DNA from: Planctomycetota bacterium | Lineage (GTDB): Bacteria > Planctomycetota > Phycisphaerae > Sedimentisphaerales > SM23-30 | DNA length: 11,032 nucleotides | Direction: 5' to 3' | Assembly: GCA_029573975.1 (NCBI GenBank) | Contig: JAKQBU010000610.1 | Location: 1-11,032, forward strand | In this document: positions 1 through 5,189 of the stretch, in pieces | How the letters are laid out: each line of letters starts with the position of its first letter | Numbering within the stretch: position 1 is the first letter of the stretch | Notes under the pieces: generated by a model | Told to the model about the DNA's origin: nothing | Seen by the model: only the letters and a program-made list of their open reading frames with translations | Databases searched by the model: none | Made by a program: the position numbers and the translations under genes

Positions 1-78
1 GATGCCGAAATTCTTGCTGAGATTGGAAAAGAGCAAATCATGTGCCGAACACTATTGAGGTGTACCTTTCTTTTCTGT

Positions 79-111
79 CAGGGGCGGAACAATCTCCCCT
101 GCTGATTTTTT
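79..111 (+). terminator. Possible rho-independent terminator of an unseen plus-strand gene
   Basis: A 6-bp inverted repeat (CAGGGG at 79-84, CCCCTG at 96-101, 11-base loop) is followed by CTGA and six T residues at 106-111. The T-run is on the plus strand, so it would end a transcript entering from the left and converging on mreD. A plus-strand frame open from the window edge stops at 56-58, but it is too short to be called a gene. The stem is short and the loop long, so this is a weak call. Confidence 0.3.
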
Positions 112-161
112 AGATCCGCAACAAATTTTGTGATTGTTCTGAATGTCGTCTGATGGCAATA

Positions 162-189
162 ATACGTAGAGCAGCCCCAAAATACGTAT
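162..189. repeat. Inverted repeat just past the end of mreD
   Basis: ATACGTA at 162-168 and TACGTAT at 183-189 form a perfect 7-bp stem with a 14-base loop. The octamer AATACGTA also occurs as a direct repeat at 161-168 and 181-188. The stem begins 6 bases after the mreD stop codon on the minus strand. There is no clean T-run after it (TATTGCC follows), so it may be an mRNA 3'-end or processing hairpin rather than a true terminator. Function is not shown. Confidence 0.3.
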
Positions 190-194
190 CGCTC

Positions 195-713
195 TCAGCG
201 CGGATAGAACCGGTCCCGCTGCAGGCCGAGCTGGCGGTGGAGCTTGGTCAGCAGCCAGAAGGCGTAGGGGGCCAGGCCGCCGGTGAGCATCGCCGAAAGA
301 AAAATCGTAAACGTGATCCCGCTGTACTGGTTCCAGCCGGCCGAACCTTTCAGAACACACAAAAGAAACGCCGCCTGTTCGATAACCATACTCATTACCA
401 ACGTGATGACAATCAGCGTCACGGACCGCATCCCATACAGGACTTCCCGCATCCGCACCAGCAGCATCGCCATCAGCCCGAAACACAGGGCGTAACCGCC
501 CAGCGGCGAACCGCTGGTAATGTCTTTGACCAGTCCCAGCACCCAGCAGGCAATCAGGGCATCTTTGTCCGGGGCGCGAAAGGCCAGAATCACCGCCGCC
601 AGCAGAAGCAGGTCGGGGATCAGCCGCTGCTGGCCGATCCCAATCCGCCGGCAAATGCTGACTTGCAGCACCAGGCTAATCAAAACCAGAATACCAAAAT
701 TAAACCATCGCAT
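195..713 (-). CDS. mreD: Rod shape-determining protein MreD
   Basis: MreD is a polytopic inner-membrane protein of the Rod (elongasome) complex, which links the MreB filament to lateral peptidoglycan synthesis. The product is 172 residues, close to the usual MreD length of about 160-180. It is almost entirely hydrophobic, with several predicted spans; the first is at about residues 5-20 and the last near 135-155. It has a charged C-terminal tail ending FYPR. Recognition rests on size, hydropathy and position as the third gene after mreB and mreC, since MreD sequences are weakly conserved. The ATG at 713 was taken as the start. A TTG two codons upstream (719) directly follows an in-frame stop and has AGG at suitable spacing, so it is a real alternative. 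The gap to mreC is about 60 bases, consistent with one operon. No promoter of its own was seen. Confidence 0.85.
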   Translation of the reverse strand: MRWFNFGILVLISLVLQVSICRRIGIGQQRLIPDLLLLAAVILAFRAPDKDALIACWVLGLVKDITSGSPLGGYALCFGLMAMLLVRMREVLYGMRSVTLIVITLVMSMVIEQAAFLLCVLKGSAGWNQYSGITFTIFLSAMLTGGLAPYAFWLLTKLHRQLGLQRDRFYPR

Positions 714-772
714 ATTCAATTATTCAGGCCTGCCTTAGTAAAATCCCTGGAACTCGCCGCCATTCCGGTCCG

Positions 773-1684
773 TTATTCCTCCCAGAGCGGGTTGACCACT
801 ACCACGTTGTCCAGCGCATGCAGATCAACAGCCGGTTCCACCAGGATATGCCACATCAGCGGATTCTCCGGATCCTTCTGGCAGTCCCTAACCATGCCCA
901 CCAGCGTTTCCACCGGCAGATAACGCGGATCGGAACAGGCCAGCACCGCATCGCCCGCACGCACGGGATTCCCCCGCACCTCCACCATGGCAACCGCGAT
1001 CTCACCCAGGGATTTCACTTTCAATACCCCATTCGCCCGCCAGATTTCATTCCGGTTGGGATGCGGTTCGATGATGACCGGCAGGCTGAATCCGGCGTCC
1101 GAGATCAGCCGAAACGAAGAATATTTCAAGCCCACATTGTTGATTCGGCCCACCACGCACATCCGGCACAGAGATTCTGCCGCCCCAGCCGCCTCCCCCT
1201 TACCCGCCGGTCCCATTGGTCCTAAAACAATCTGATCCATCGCAATCTGCTGGAGAGAACCCTGGTTCAGCTTTTTACAGTAGCGCCAGTGCGTGGCGTC
1301 GCTGCCGATCACGTTGGCATCGATCAGCAGCGCCCGGGCCTGGCCGAAACTTTGCCGGATTCCCGTTAACCGGTCCACCGCCGCCTGCAAATCCCGATTG
1401 GCCTGGACAAGATTCATTCGCTGCTTTTGTTCATACAGCAGCATCTCCTTCAGCTTCTGGTATTTTTGCTCCGGGGTCTCCGCCGAGGACGGTTCCGGCA
1501 GTTTTTCCGTCACCAGCAGCTCCATCTGCCGGCTGCCCAGGCTGAATGGCCCGATCAGCGCCGAAAAAAGATGGTCCACCCGATCCGTCCACCGCTGCGG
1601 CAAAAACAGGAACAGCACCGACACCACCATCATCCAGGTAAATACCTGCTGGCTGGTCATCTGCCTGCTGCTTCGGTTGTTCAT
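773..1684 (-). CDS. mreC: Rod shape-determining protein MreC
   Basis: MreC is the bitopic scaffold of the elongasome. Its periplasmic part binds and activates PBP2/RodA, while MreB lies on the cytoplasmic side. The 303-residue product has a short charged N-terminus and one span at about residues 15-32. A coiled-coil stretch follows at roughly 65-115, rich in E, K, Q and L. The C-terminal half has the beta-rich MreC pattern, including VVGRINNVGLKYSSFRLISD and, later, VRAGDAVLACSD. Length is near the family norm of about 270-370. The ATG at 1684 is preferred because GGAG lies 9 bases upstream. A GTG at 1699 gives five extra residues but only a poorly spaced purine run. The gap to mreB is 59 bases and contains a G-rich stretch (seven G in a row on the minus strand). 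Context between mreB and mreD makes the call secure. Confidence 0.93.
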   Translation of the reverse strand: MNNRSSRQMTSQQVFTWMMVVSVLFLFLPQRWTDRVDHLFSALIGPFSLGSRQMELLVTEKLPEPSSAETPEQKYQKLKEMLLYEQKQRMNLVQANRDLQAAVDRLTGIRQSFGQARALLIDANVIGSDATHWRYCKKLNQGSLQQIAMDQIVLGPMGPAGKGEAAGAAESLCRMCVVGRINNVGLKYSSFRLISDAGFSLPVIIEPHPNRNEIWRANGVLKVKSLGEIAVAMVEVRGNPVRAGDAVLACSDPRYLPVETLVGMVRDCQKDPENPLMWHILVEPAVDLHALDNVVVVNPLWEE

Positions 1685-1743
1685 GAACTCTTGCTCCACT
1701 CCGTTGGATCGTCTCCCCCCCTTCCCAGCGGACCGATTCTCTC

Positions 1744-2796
1744 TTAGAAGTTCCCGTCGTCGGTGTCCATGGTCTCTTTCCAGAGCTCCAGATTTTCCAG
1801 ATAGACACTGGTCCCCCGCGCCACACAGGTCAGCGGATCATCGGCAATCTTCACCCGCAGACCCGTCGCATTTCCAATGATGACATCCAGCCGCCGCAGC
1901 AGAGCACCGCCGCCGGCCAGACAGATGCCGTTATCGATTAAATCCGCCGCCAGTTCCGGTTCCGCCCGCTCCAGCGTCCGCGTCACCGCTTCAATAATCG
2001 CCGAAATCGGCTCTTTCAGCGATTCCCGCACCTCTTCGCTGGTAATCACAATCTTGCGGGGCAGTCCGGAAATCGTATCCCGCCCGGAAATCTCCATCGT
2101 CAGTTCCTTGTCCAGCGGTGCGGCCGAGCCGATCTCGATCTTGATTTTTTCCGCTCGCGCCTCGCCGATCAGCAAATTATAGGTCCGCTTCAGATGATTG
2201 ATGATCGCCTCATCCATATCATCCCCAGCCACCCGGACCGATTCGCAAACGCTGATATCCGCCAGGCTCATAATCGCCACTTCCGTAGTGCCCCCGCCGA
2301 TATCCACGATCATGGAGGCCGTCGGCTCGGTAATCGGCAATCCCGCCCCAATTCCCGCCGCCATCGGTTCCTGTACCAGATACACTTTGCGGGCGCCCGC
2401 CCGCTCCGCCGAATCCATCACCGCCCGCTTTTCCACCGCCGTGATGCCCGAAGGAACCGAAATCACCACCCGGGGCCTCACCAGCCCCCGCCGGCCGTGC
2501 ACCTTGCGGATGAAATAGCTTAGCATCGCCTCGGTAATCTCGAAATCGCTGATGACCCCGTCCTTCATCGGCCGTATGGCGGAAATCGAGCCGGGCGTTT
2601 TGCCCAGCATCTCCTTGGCCACCAGACCCACGGCATTGCCGTTTTGCAGCACCCGGTTGGTTCCTTTGCGAACGGCCACAACCGATGGTTCATTCAAAAC
2701 GATACCATCCCCCCGGACACAGACCAGGGTATTGCAGGTTCCCAGGTCAATTCCCATATCCACCGAAAATATTCCAAGTACGGTATCTAATATCAC
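1744..2796 (-). CDS. mreB: Rod shape-determining protein MreB, actin-like ATPase
   Basis: MreB is the bacterial actin homologue that polymerises on the inner membrane and orients lateral wall synthesis. The 350-residue product has the complete actin/HSP70 nucleotide-binding signature. Phosphate-1 is DLGTCNT (17-23), followed by the characteristic GIVLNEPSVVAV (31-42). QEPMAAGIG is at 142-150, phosphate-2 DIGGGTTEVA at 165-174, GDDMDE at 191-196, and the adenosine motif LAGGGALL at 293-300. Length matches the family (about 335-350). The start is a GTG with AAGAGG 8 bases upstream, giving the usual hydrophobic amphipathic N-terminus (ILDTVLGIF). Most MreB proteins have Ala where this one has Cys21; the change is small and should not disrupt the loop. 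The gene is probably served by its own promoter at 2859-2887 and transcribed on into mreC and mreD. Confidence 0.98.
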   Translation of the reverse strand: MILDTVLGIFSVDMGIDLGTCNTLVCVRGDGIVLNEPSVVAVRKGTNRVLQNGNAVGLVAKEMLGKTPGSISAIRPMKDGVISDFEITEAMLSYFIRKVHGRRGLVRPRVVISVPSGITAVEKRAVMDSAERAGARKVYLVQEPMAAGIGAGLPITEPTASMIVDIGGGTTEVAIMSLADISVCESVRVAGDDMDEAIINHLKRTYNLLIGEARAEKIKIEIGSAAPLDKELTMEISGRDTISGLPRKIVITSEEVRESLKEPISAIIEAVTRTLERAEPELAADLIDNGICLAGGGALLRRLDVIIGNATGLRVKIADDPLTCVARGTSVYLENLELWKETMDTDDGNF

Positions 2797-2858
2797 GATC
2801 GGTACCTCTTCTTCGCTGCTTTATTCTGCTGATATGACAGCCGGCAACATCGCTGCGC

Positions 2859-2887
2859 ATTTTACCGATGCTTCAAACATCTGGCAA
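2859..2887 (-). promoter_or_regulatory. Sigma70-type promoter for mreBCD
   Basis: On the minus strand the sequence reads TTGCCA, a 17-base spacer, then TAAAAT. Both hexamers match the consensus at five of six positions with ideal spacing. The -10 box ends 62 bases ahead of the mreB GTG, giving an expected leader of about 55 bases. It lies in the 209-base gap after the small membrane-protein gene, so mreBCD could be transcribed independently of the upstream pair. The call is from sequence alone. Confidence 0.6.
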
Positions 2888-2891
2888 GCAT
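2868..2891. promoter_or_regulatory. Inverted repeat overlapping the mreB promoter
   Basis: ATGCTT (2868-2873) and AAGCAT (2886-2891) are perfect inverted halves separated by 12 bases. The repeat covers most of the -35 box and spacer of the mreB promoter. Half-sites with this spacing are compatible with a dimeric repressor site, but a 6-base half-site can also arise by chance. No regulator is identified. Confidence 0.3.
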
Positions 2892-3005
2892 TACTTTACC
2901 GCCATCCAAAATTTCTCTGCATCCGGTAACCAGACGCCGCCCCTTTATCTTCCTGCCCTTGGCTGTTTTCTCCCCCTGCTTCGCATACAAACCGGCTTCC
3001 CGGAA

Positions 3006-3185
3006 TCAGGGAACGGGGATTTCACTCACCGTGAAGATTACGCCATATAATTGATACCCATACAGACAGGTAATCACTGCGGTTGTCGCCGTCACCAGAG
3101 TTGCCAGCCCCAATAATGCGGTATATATGTCGGTTAAACTGCCGCCCCGCCGCTTGTTGGTTTTTCCTTCGGATACTGCTGCCAT
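3006..3185 (-). CDS. Small single-span membrane protein of unknown function
   Basis: This 59-residue protein was not recognised as a member of a known family. Its N-terminus is polar and basic (GKTNKRRGG at about 7-15). It has one strongly hydrophobic, threonine-rich segment at about 20-42, then a short tail with tyrosines and prolines. The basic stretch before the span predicts an inside N-terminus. The ATG at 3185 is favoured because AGGTG lies 9 bases upstream; a GTG at 3197 would add four residues. It sits 64 bases downstream of the coiled-coil gene and upstream of mreB on the same strand, so it is probably co-transcribed with the former. A role as a small partner of the shape machinery is only inferred from position. 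Confidence 0.65.
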   Translation of the reverse strand: MAAVSEGKTNKRRGGSLTDIYTALLGLATLVTATTAVITCLYGYQLYGVIFTVSEIPVP

Positions 3186-3249
3186 ATTAATTTTCACCTT
3201 TTGGAGGTTCGAGATACCAGATACCGGCTTACAATATTACTTAAACCCA

Positions 3250-4113
3250 TTAAAAACCAGTAGTTACCTTATCGCCAGCCATGGCGCTGCCCTGCATGCC
3301 GATCATCCGGCCCACCGCCTCGGTTGGCTCCACATGCGTAATCAACAGATTCCCCAGATACTGGTCGTTCCGATATACATAGAACGTCATATCCTTGCGT
3401 ACCCCGGATGATGAGCCTACCGAAATGGCGGCCAGACTATCGTCTATGCCCGTTATCTGCCCGCTGATGGGCACTCCCGCTTCCTGCACCCGGGTCTGGG
3501 TCACCTGACCGCCGGGCCGAAGCTCCTCGGATTGCAGTGCCACCGCCTGTAAGCGCGAACGGATGGCGGCATTGTCGTTTTCCAGCTCATGAATCTGCTC
3601 CAGCCGCTGCCGGCTCAGGGTGTTCAACTGGGCGCTTTTCACCCGCTCGCTGTCCAATGCCCGCTCCAGATCGATTACCCGCGTCTGGGCCACAATCATC
3701 TGCTGATGGTTTTTGTCCAATTCCGTCTGGATGTCCTGCTGCGCCTTAAACATATTGGCTATCGTATCTTGCAGCGATTTGCTCAGCCCCACCGCGGTCG
3801 AACTTTTGTTTTCCGCCTGGGCTTTGGCCACCTGGGAGGTATCCAACTGGCTCTGAAGCTGGGCTTTTTCCTTCTCCAGCGATAAAATCTGATTTTGCAG
3901 GGAACTGATCAGCTTATCCAGCCGGGCAACCGTCTGCGCCTGCGATTCCGATGCCACCGCCGCCTGAACCTGGGCCGCCTCCCGATAGGTCACTTGCTCT
4001 TCATACGCCTTTTTCCAATCGGCCGTATTGGTAACAAAAACCACGATAACCCCGCAGAGAAAAATGGAAAGCAAAGACAACATTAACGCAAATACTTTTG
4101 TTAAAACACTCAA
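3250..4113 (-). CDS. Membrane-anchored coiled-coil protein with C-terminal beta domain
   Basis: The 287-residue product has no family name that can be given with confidence. It has one N-terminal membrane span (about 8-28, LMLSLLSIFLCGVIVVFVT) and then a long coiled-coil-like region of about 35-205, dominated by A, Q, E, K, S and L. The C-terminal segment at 214-287 looks beta-rich. It contains ISGQITGIDD, SVGSSSGVRKDMTFYVYR and a final AGDKVTTGF, a pattern of short strands and glycine turns recalling C-terminal domains of some envelope proteins. The bulk is predicted to be periplasmic. The order span, coiled coil, beta domain parallels MreC, and the gene lies upstream of mreBCD. The start is a TTG, chosen because AAGGAG lies 7 bases upstream and the hydrophobic segment begins right after it. 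Confidence 0.85.
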   Translation of the reverse strand: MSVLTKVFALMLSLLSIFLCGVIVVFVTNTADWKKAYEEQVTYREAAQVQAAVASESQAQTVARLDKLISSLQNQILSLEKEKAQLQSQLDTSQVAKAQAENKSSTAVGLSKSLQDTIANMFKAQQDIQTELDKNHQQMIVAQTRVIDLERALDSERVKSAQLNTLSRQRLEQIHELENDNAAIRSRLQAVALQSEELRPGGQVTQTRVQEAGVPISGQITGIDDSLAAISVGSSSGVRKDMTFYVYRNDQYLGNLLITHVEPTEAVGRMIGMQGSAMAGDKVTTGF

Positions 4114-4120
4114 TGTTTTA

Positions 4121-4126
4121 CTCCTT
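4121..4126 (-). promoter_or_regulatory. Ribosome binding site deciding a TTG start
   Basis: AAGGAG on the minus strand lies 7 bases before the TTG at 4113. It is one of the best Shine-Dalgarno matches in the window, and it fixes an otherwise doubtful TTG as the start of the coiled-coil protein. Confidence 0.8.
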
Positions 4127-4278
4127 AACTGGTTATGTTATCATCCATTCTGGTAAAAGCAGCTTTCGGTACTTCGAATATCGGAAAAAGGTTCGGGTGA
4201 GCATATCCTCGTATGGAATGTTAATCCTCAGCAGCTTTACTTTCTGTTCCGGGCTTCACAGACCCTTACAACGTGTTT

Positions 4279-4306
4279 ATTCTAATTTTCCGGCTTCGCA
4301 AGTCAA
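4279..4306 (-). promoter_or_regulatory. Sigma70-type promoter for the coiled-coil gene
   Basis: The minus strand reads TTGACT, a 16-base spacer, then TAGAAT; both hexamers match five of six consensus positions. Transcription would start near 4272, leaving a leader of about 158 bases before the TTG start. The long leader has no obvious terminator. Called from sequence only. Confidence 0.45.
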
Positions 4307-4517
4307 GGAATTTCTGCCGCCCTATTTATTTAGCGTAAGCCCAAGAGAACCGATACCTCGTCCACAGCCCCACCTTGAGCATTTCGCATATAACCTTTTT
4401 TGCGATAATAATTTACAGAAATAACCTTCGCCCACCGTCCGGTGCCCGCCAGCCGTTTGACCCAAATAAATCTTCGAAACTTTACTTACGAATTCTATTT
4501 ATTTTATACGATATATC

Positions 4518-4526
4518 TGGTATAAT
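4518..4526 (+). promoter_or_regulatory. Extended -10 promoter for the sigma/anti-sigma operon
   Basis: A perfect TATAAT at 4521-4526 is preceded by TGG, the extended -10 element. The -35 position (about 4498-4503, TTTATT) is poor, which is common with extended -10 promoters. The predicted transcript start is near 4533, about 120 bases before the sigma ATG. This would be recognised by the housekeeping sigma factor. No second, autoregulatory ECF-type promoter could be identified. Confidence 0.55.
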
Positions 4527-4563
4527 ATTTCTCTATAAGGTATCAAAAGGACACTAGGAATAA

Positions 4564-4647
4564 ATGCGGACGCAACCCTTTTTGGCTAGACGGCAGGCCG
4601 CTCGTGCTGGCGGCCGGATTGTGTCGCGTATAAGTATCTATAAATAA
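4564..4647 (+). CDS. Possible 27-codon leader ORF upstream of the sigma factor
   Basis: An ATG at 4564 opens a 27-codon frame ending at TAA 4645-4647, only 7 bases before the sigma ATG. AGGA lies 4 bases before the ATG, and a stronger AAAAGGA lies 12 bases before it. The predicted peptide begins MRTQPFLARR, is arginine-rich (six Arg and one Lys) and has no membrane span. It contains the hairpin at 4596-4615. Because the sigma gene lacks a Shine-Dalgarno sequence, translation of this ORF could feed ribosomes to it by reinitiation. No family resemblance is known and expression is unproven. Confidence 0.35.
   Translation: MRTQPFLARRQAARAGGRIVSRISIYK
4596..4615 (+). promoter_or_regulatory. GC-rich hairpin in the sigma-factor leader
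   Basis: GGCCGC at 4596-4601 and GCGGCC at 4610-4615 form a perfect 6-bp stem with an 8-base loop inside the leader ORF. It has no T-run, so it is not a terminator. It could slow ribosomes or modulate access to the SD-less sigma start 40 bases downstream. Function is inferred only. Confidence 0.35.
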
Positions 4648-4654
4648 AACTTTT

Positions 4655-5185
4655 ATGAATTACACCGAAGCTGAGCATGTCCGATTCATCACCCGGATTT
4701 TTGAGGAGCACGGGGATTATATTCGCAAGGTCATTTATTTTAAGATCAAAAACGAATCTCTGGTAGATGACTTTTTTCAGGACTGCTTCCTGTCTTTGAT
4801 TCAGAAGCCGATCCCCTGCCAGAACATACATGACATCAAAAGCTACCTTTTCAAGGTCATTCACAACGATATCATTGACGCCGCACGCCGGATTCAGAGA
4901 TATCAAACCAGTCTTTCCCGTTATCTCGAAGAGGTCAGAAAAGTACCGCAAAAAGAGTATCCCGAAACCGCCCTGATGCAAAATGAAGAAAGCGACAGAA
5001 TCCTCGCCTGGCTCAAGAAGCATCTGTCCGCACGGGAAGCCCAGGCGATTATCCTGCGGTACCGGGAAAACTGCACCAACCGGGAAATGGCCCAAAAAAT
5101 GGGCGTAAAGGCAAGTTCTGTCAATCGATATATCTGTATCGGTTTAAAAAAAGCACGTCTGGCTCTAAACGAAATAGGGGTGTAA
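4655..5185 (+). CDS. ECF-type sigma-70 family RNA polymerase sigma factor
   Basis: This 176-residue protein directs RNA polymerase to a specific promoter set and is presumably held inactive by the anti-sigma factor encoded next. Region 2 is at about 14-85, with the core-binding motif DDFFQDCF (38-45) and the -10-recognition helix SYLFKVIHNDIIDAARR (63-79). Region 4 is at about 120-172, with SAREAQAIILRYRENCTNREM followed by a helix-turn-helix (AQKMGVKASSVNRYICIGLKKAR). The linker between them is short and there is no region 1 or 3, as in ECF sigma factors. Length is typical. No Shine-Dalgarno sequence precedes the ATG (AAATAAAACTTTT), unlike most genes here. An in-frame TAA at 4631 rules out a much earlier start. 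The anti-sigma gene follows after 4 bases. The ECF subgroup was not assigned. Confidence 0.92.
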   Translation: MNYTEAEHVRFITRIFEEHGDYIRKVIYFKIKNESLVDDFFQDCFLSLIQKPIPCQNIHDIKSYLFKVIHNDIIDAARRIQRYQTSLSRYLEEVRKVPQKEYPETALMQNEESDRILAWLKKHLSAREAQAIILRYRENCTNREMAQKMGVKASSVNRYICIGLKKARLALNEIGV

Positions 5186-5189
5186 TCAC

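Larger units (their letters stand above)
4114..4654. other. 541-base divergent intergenic region, shape genes versus sigma factor
   Basis: This stretch separates the minus-strand coiled-coil gene from the plus-strand sigma factor. It is clearly AT-richer than the flanking genes, especially at 4480-4560. Its left part carries the minus-strand promoter at 4279-4306. Its right part carries the plus-strand promoter near 4518-4526 and a leader containing a 27-codon ORF and a GC-rich hairpin. The nonamer AGCAGCTTT occurs at 4159-4167 and 4230-4238. A small dyad CACCG-TC-CGGTG lies near 4433-4444. Longer open frames here (for example 4098-4424) have no ribosome binding site and no family resemblance, so they are not called. 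Confidence 0.6.

Noticed and set aside
1..58. Possible C-terminal end of a plus-strand gene entering from the left
   Set aside because: Only 18-19 codons are visible and no family can be recognised. A weak downstream terminator is the only support.
153..923. 256-codon plus-strand open frame opposite mreD and the end of mreC
   Set aside because: It lies antisense to well-supported genes, is rich in H, Q, R and P as expected for a shadow frame, and has no ribosome binding site or family resemblance.
2993..3017. Hairpin TTCCC/GGGAA at the end of the small membrane-protein gene as a terminator
   Set aside because: The stem is about 5 bp with bulges when extended, and no T-run follows on the minus strand.
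4098..4424. 108-codon plus-strand open frame in the divergent intergenic region
   Set aside because: It begins inside the 5' end of the coiled-coil gene in antisense, has no Shine-Dalgarno sequence and resembles no family.
4560..4620. Resemblance of GGACGCAA in the sigma leader to part of a class I cyclic-di-GMP riboswitch
   Set aside because: The conserved CACGCA/GCAAACC part, the tetraloop and the receptor arrangement are not present; only a short string matches.
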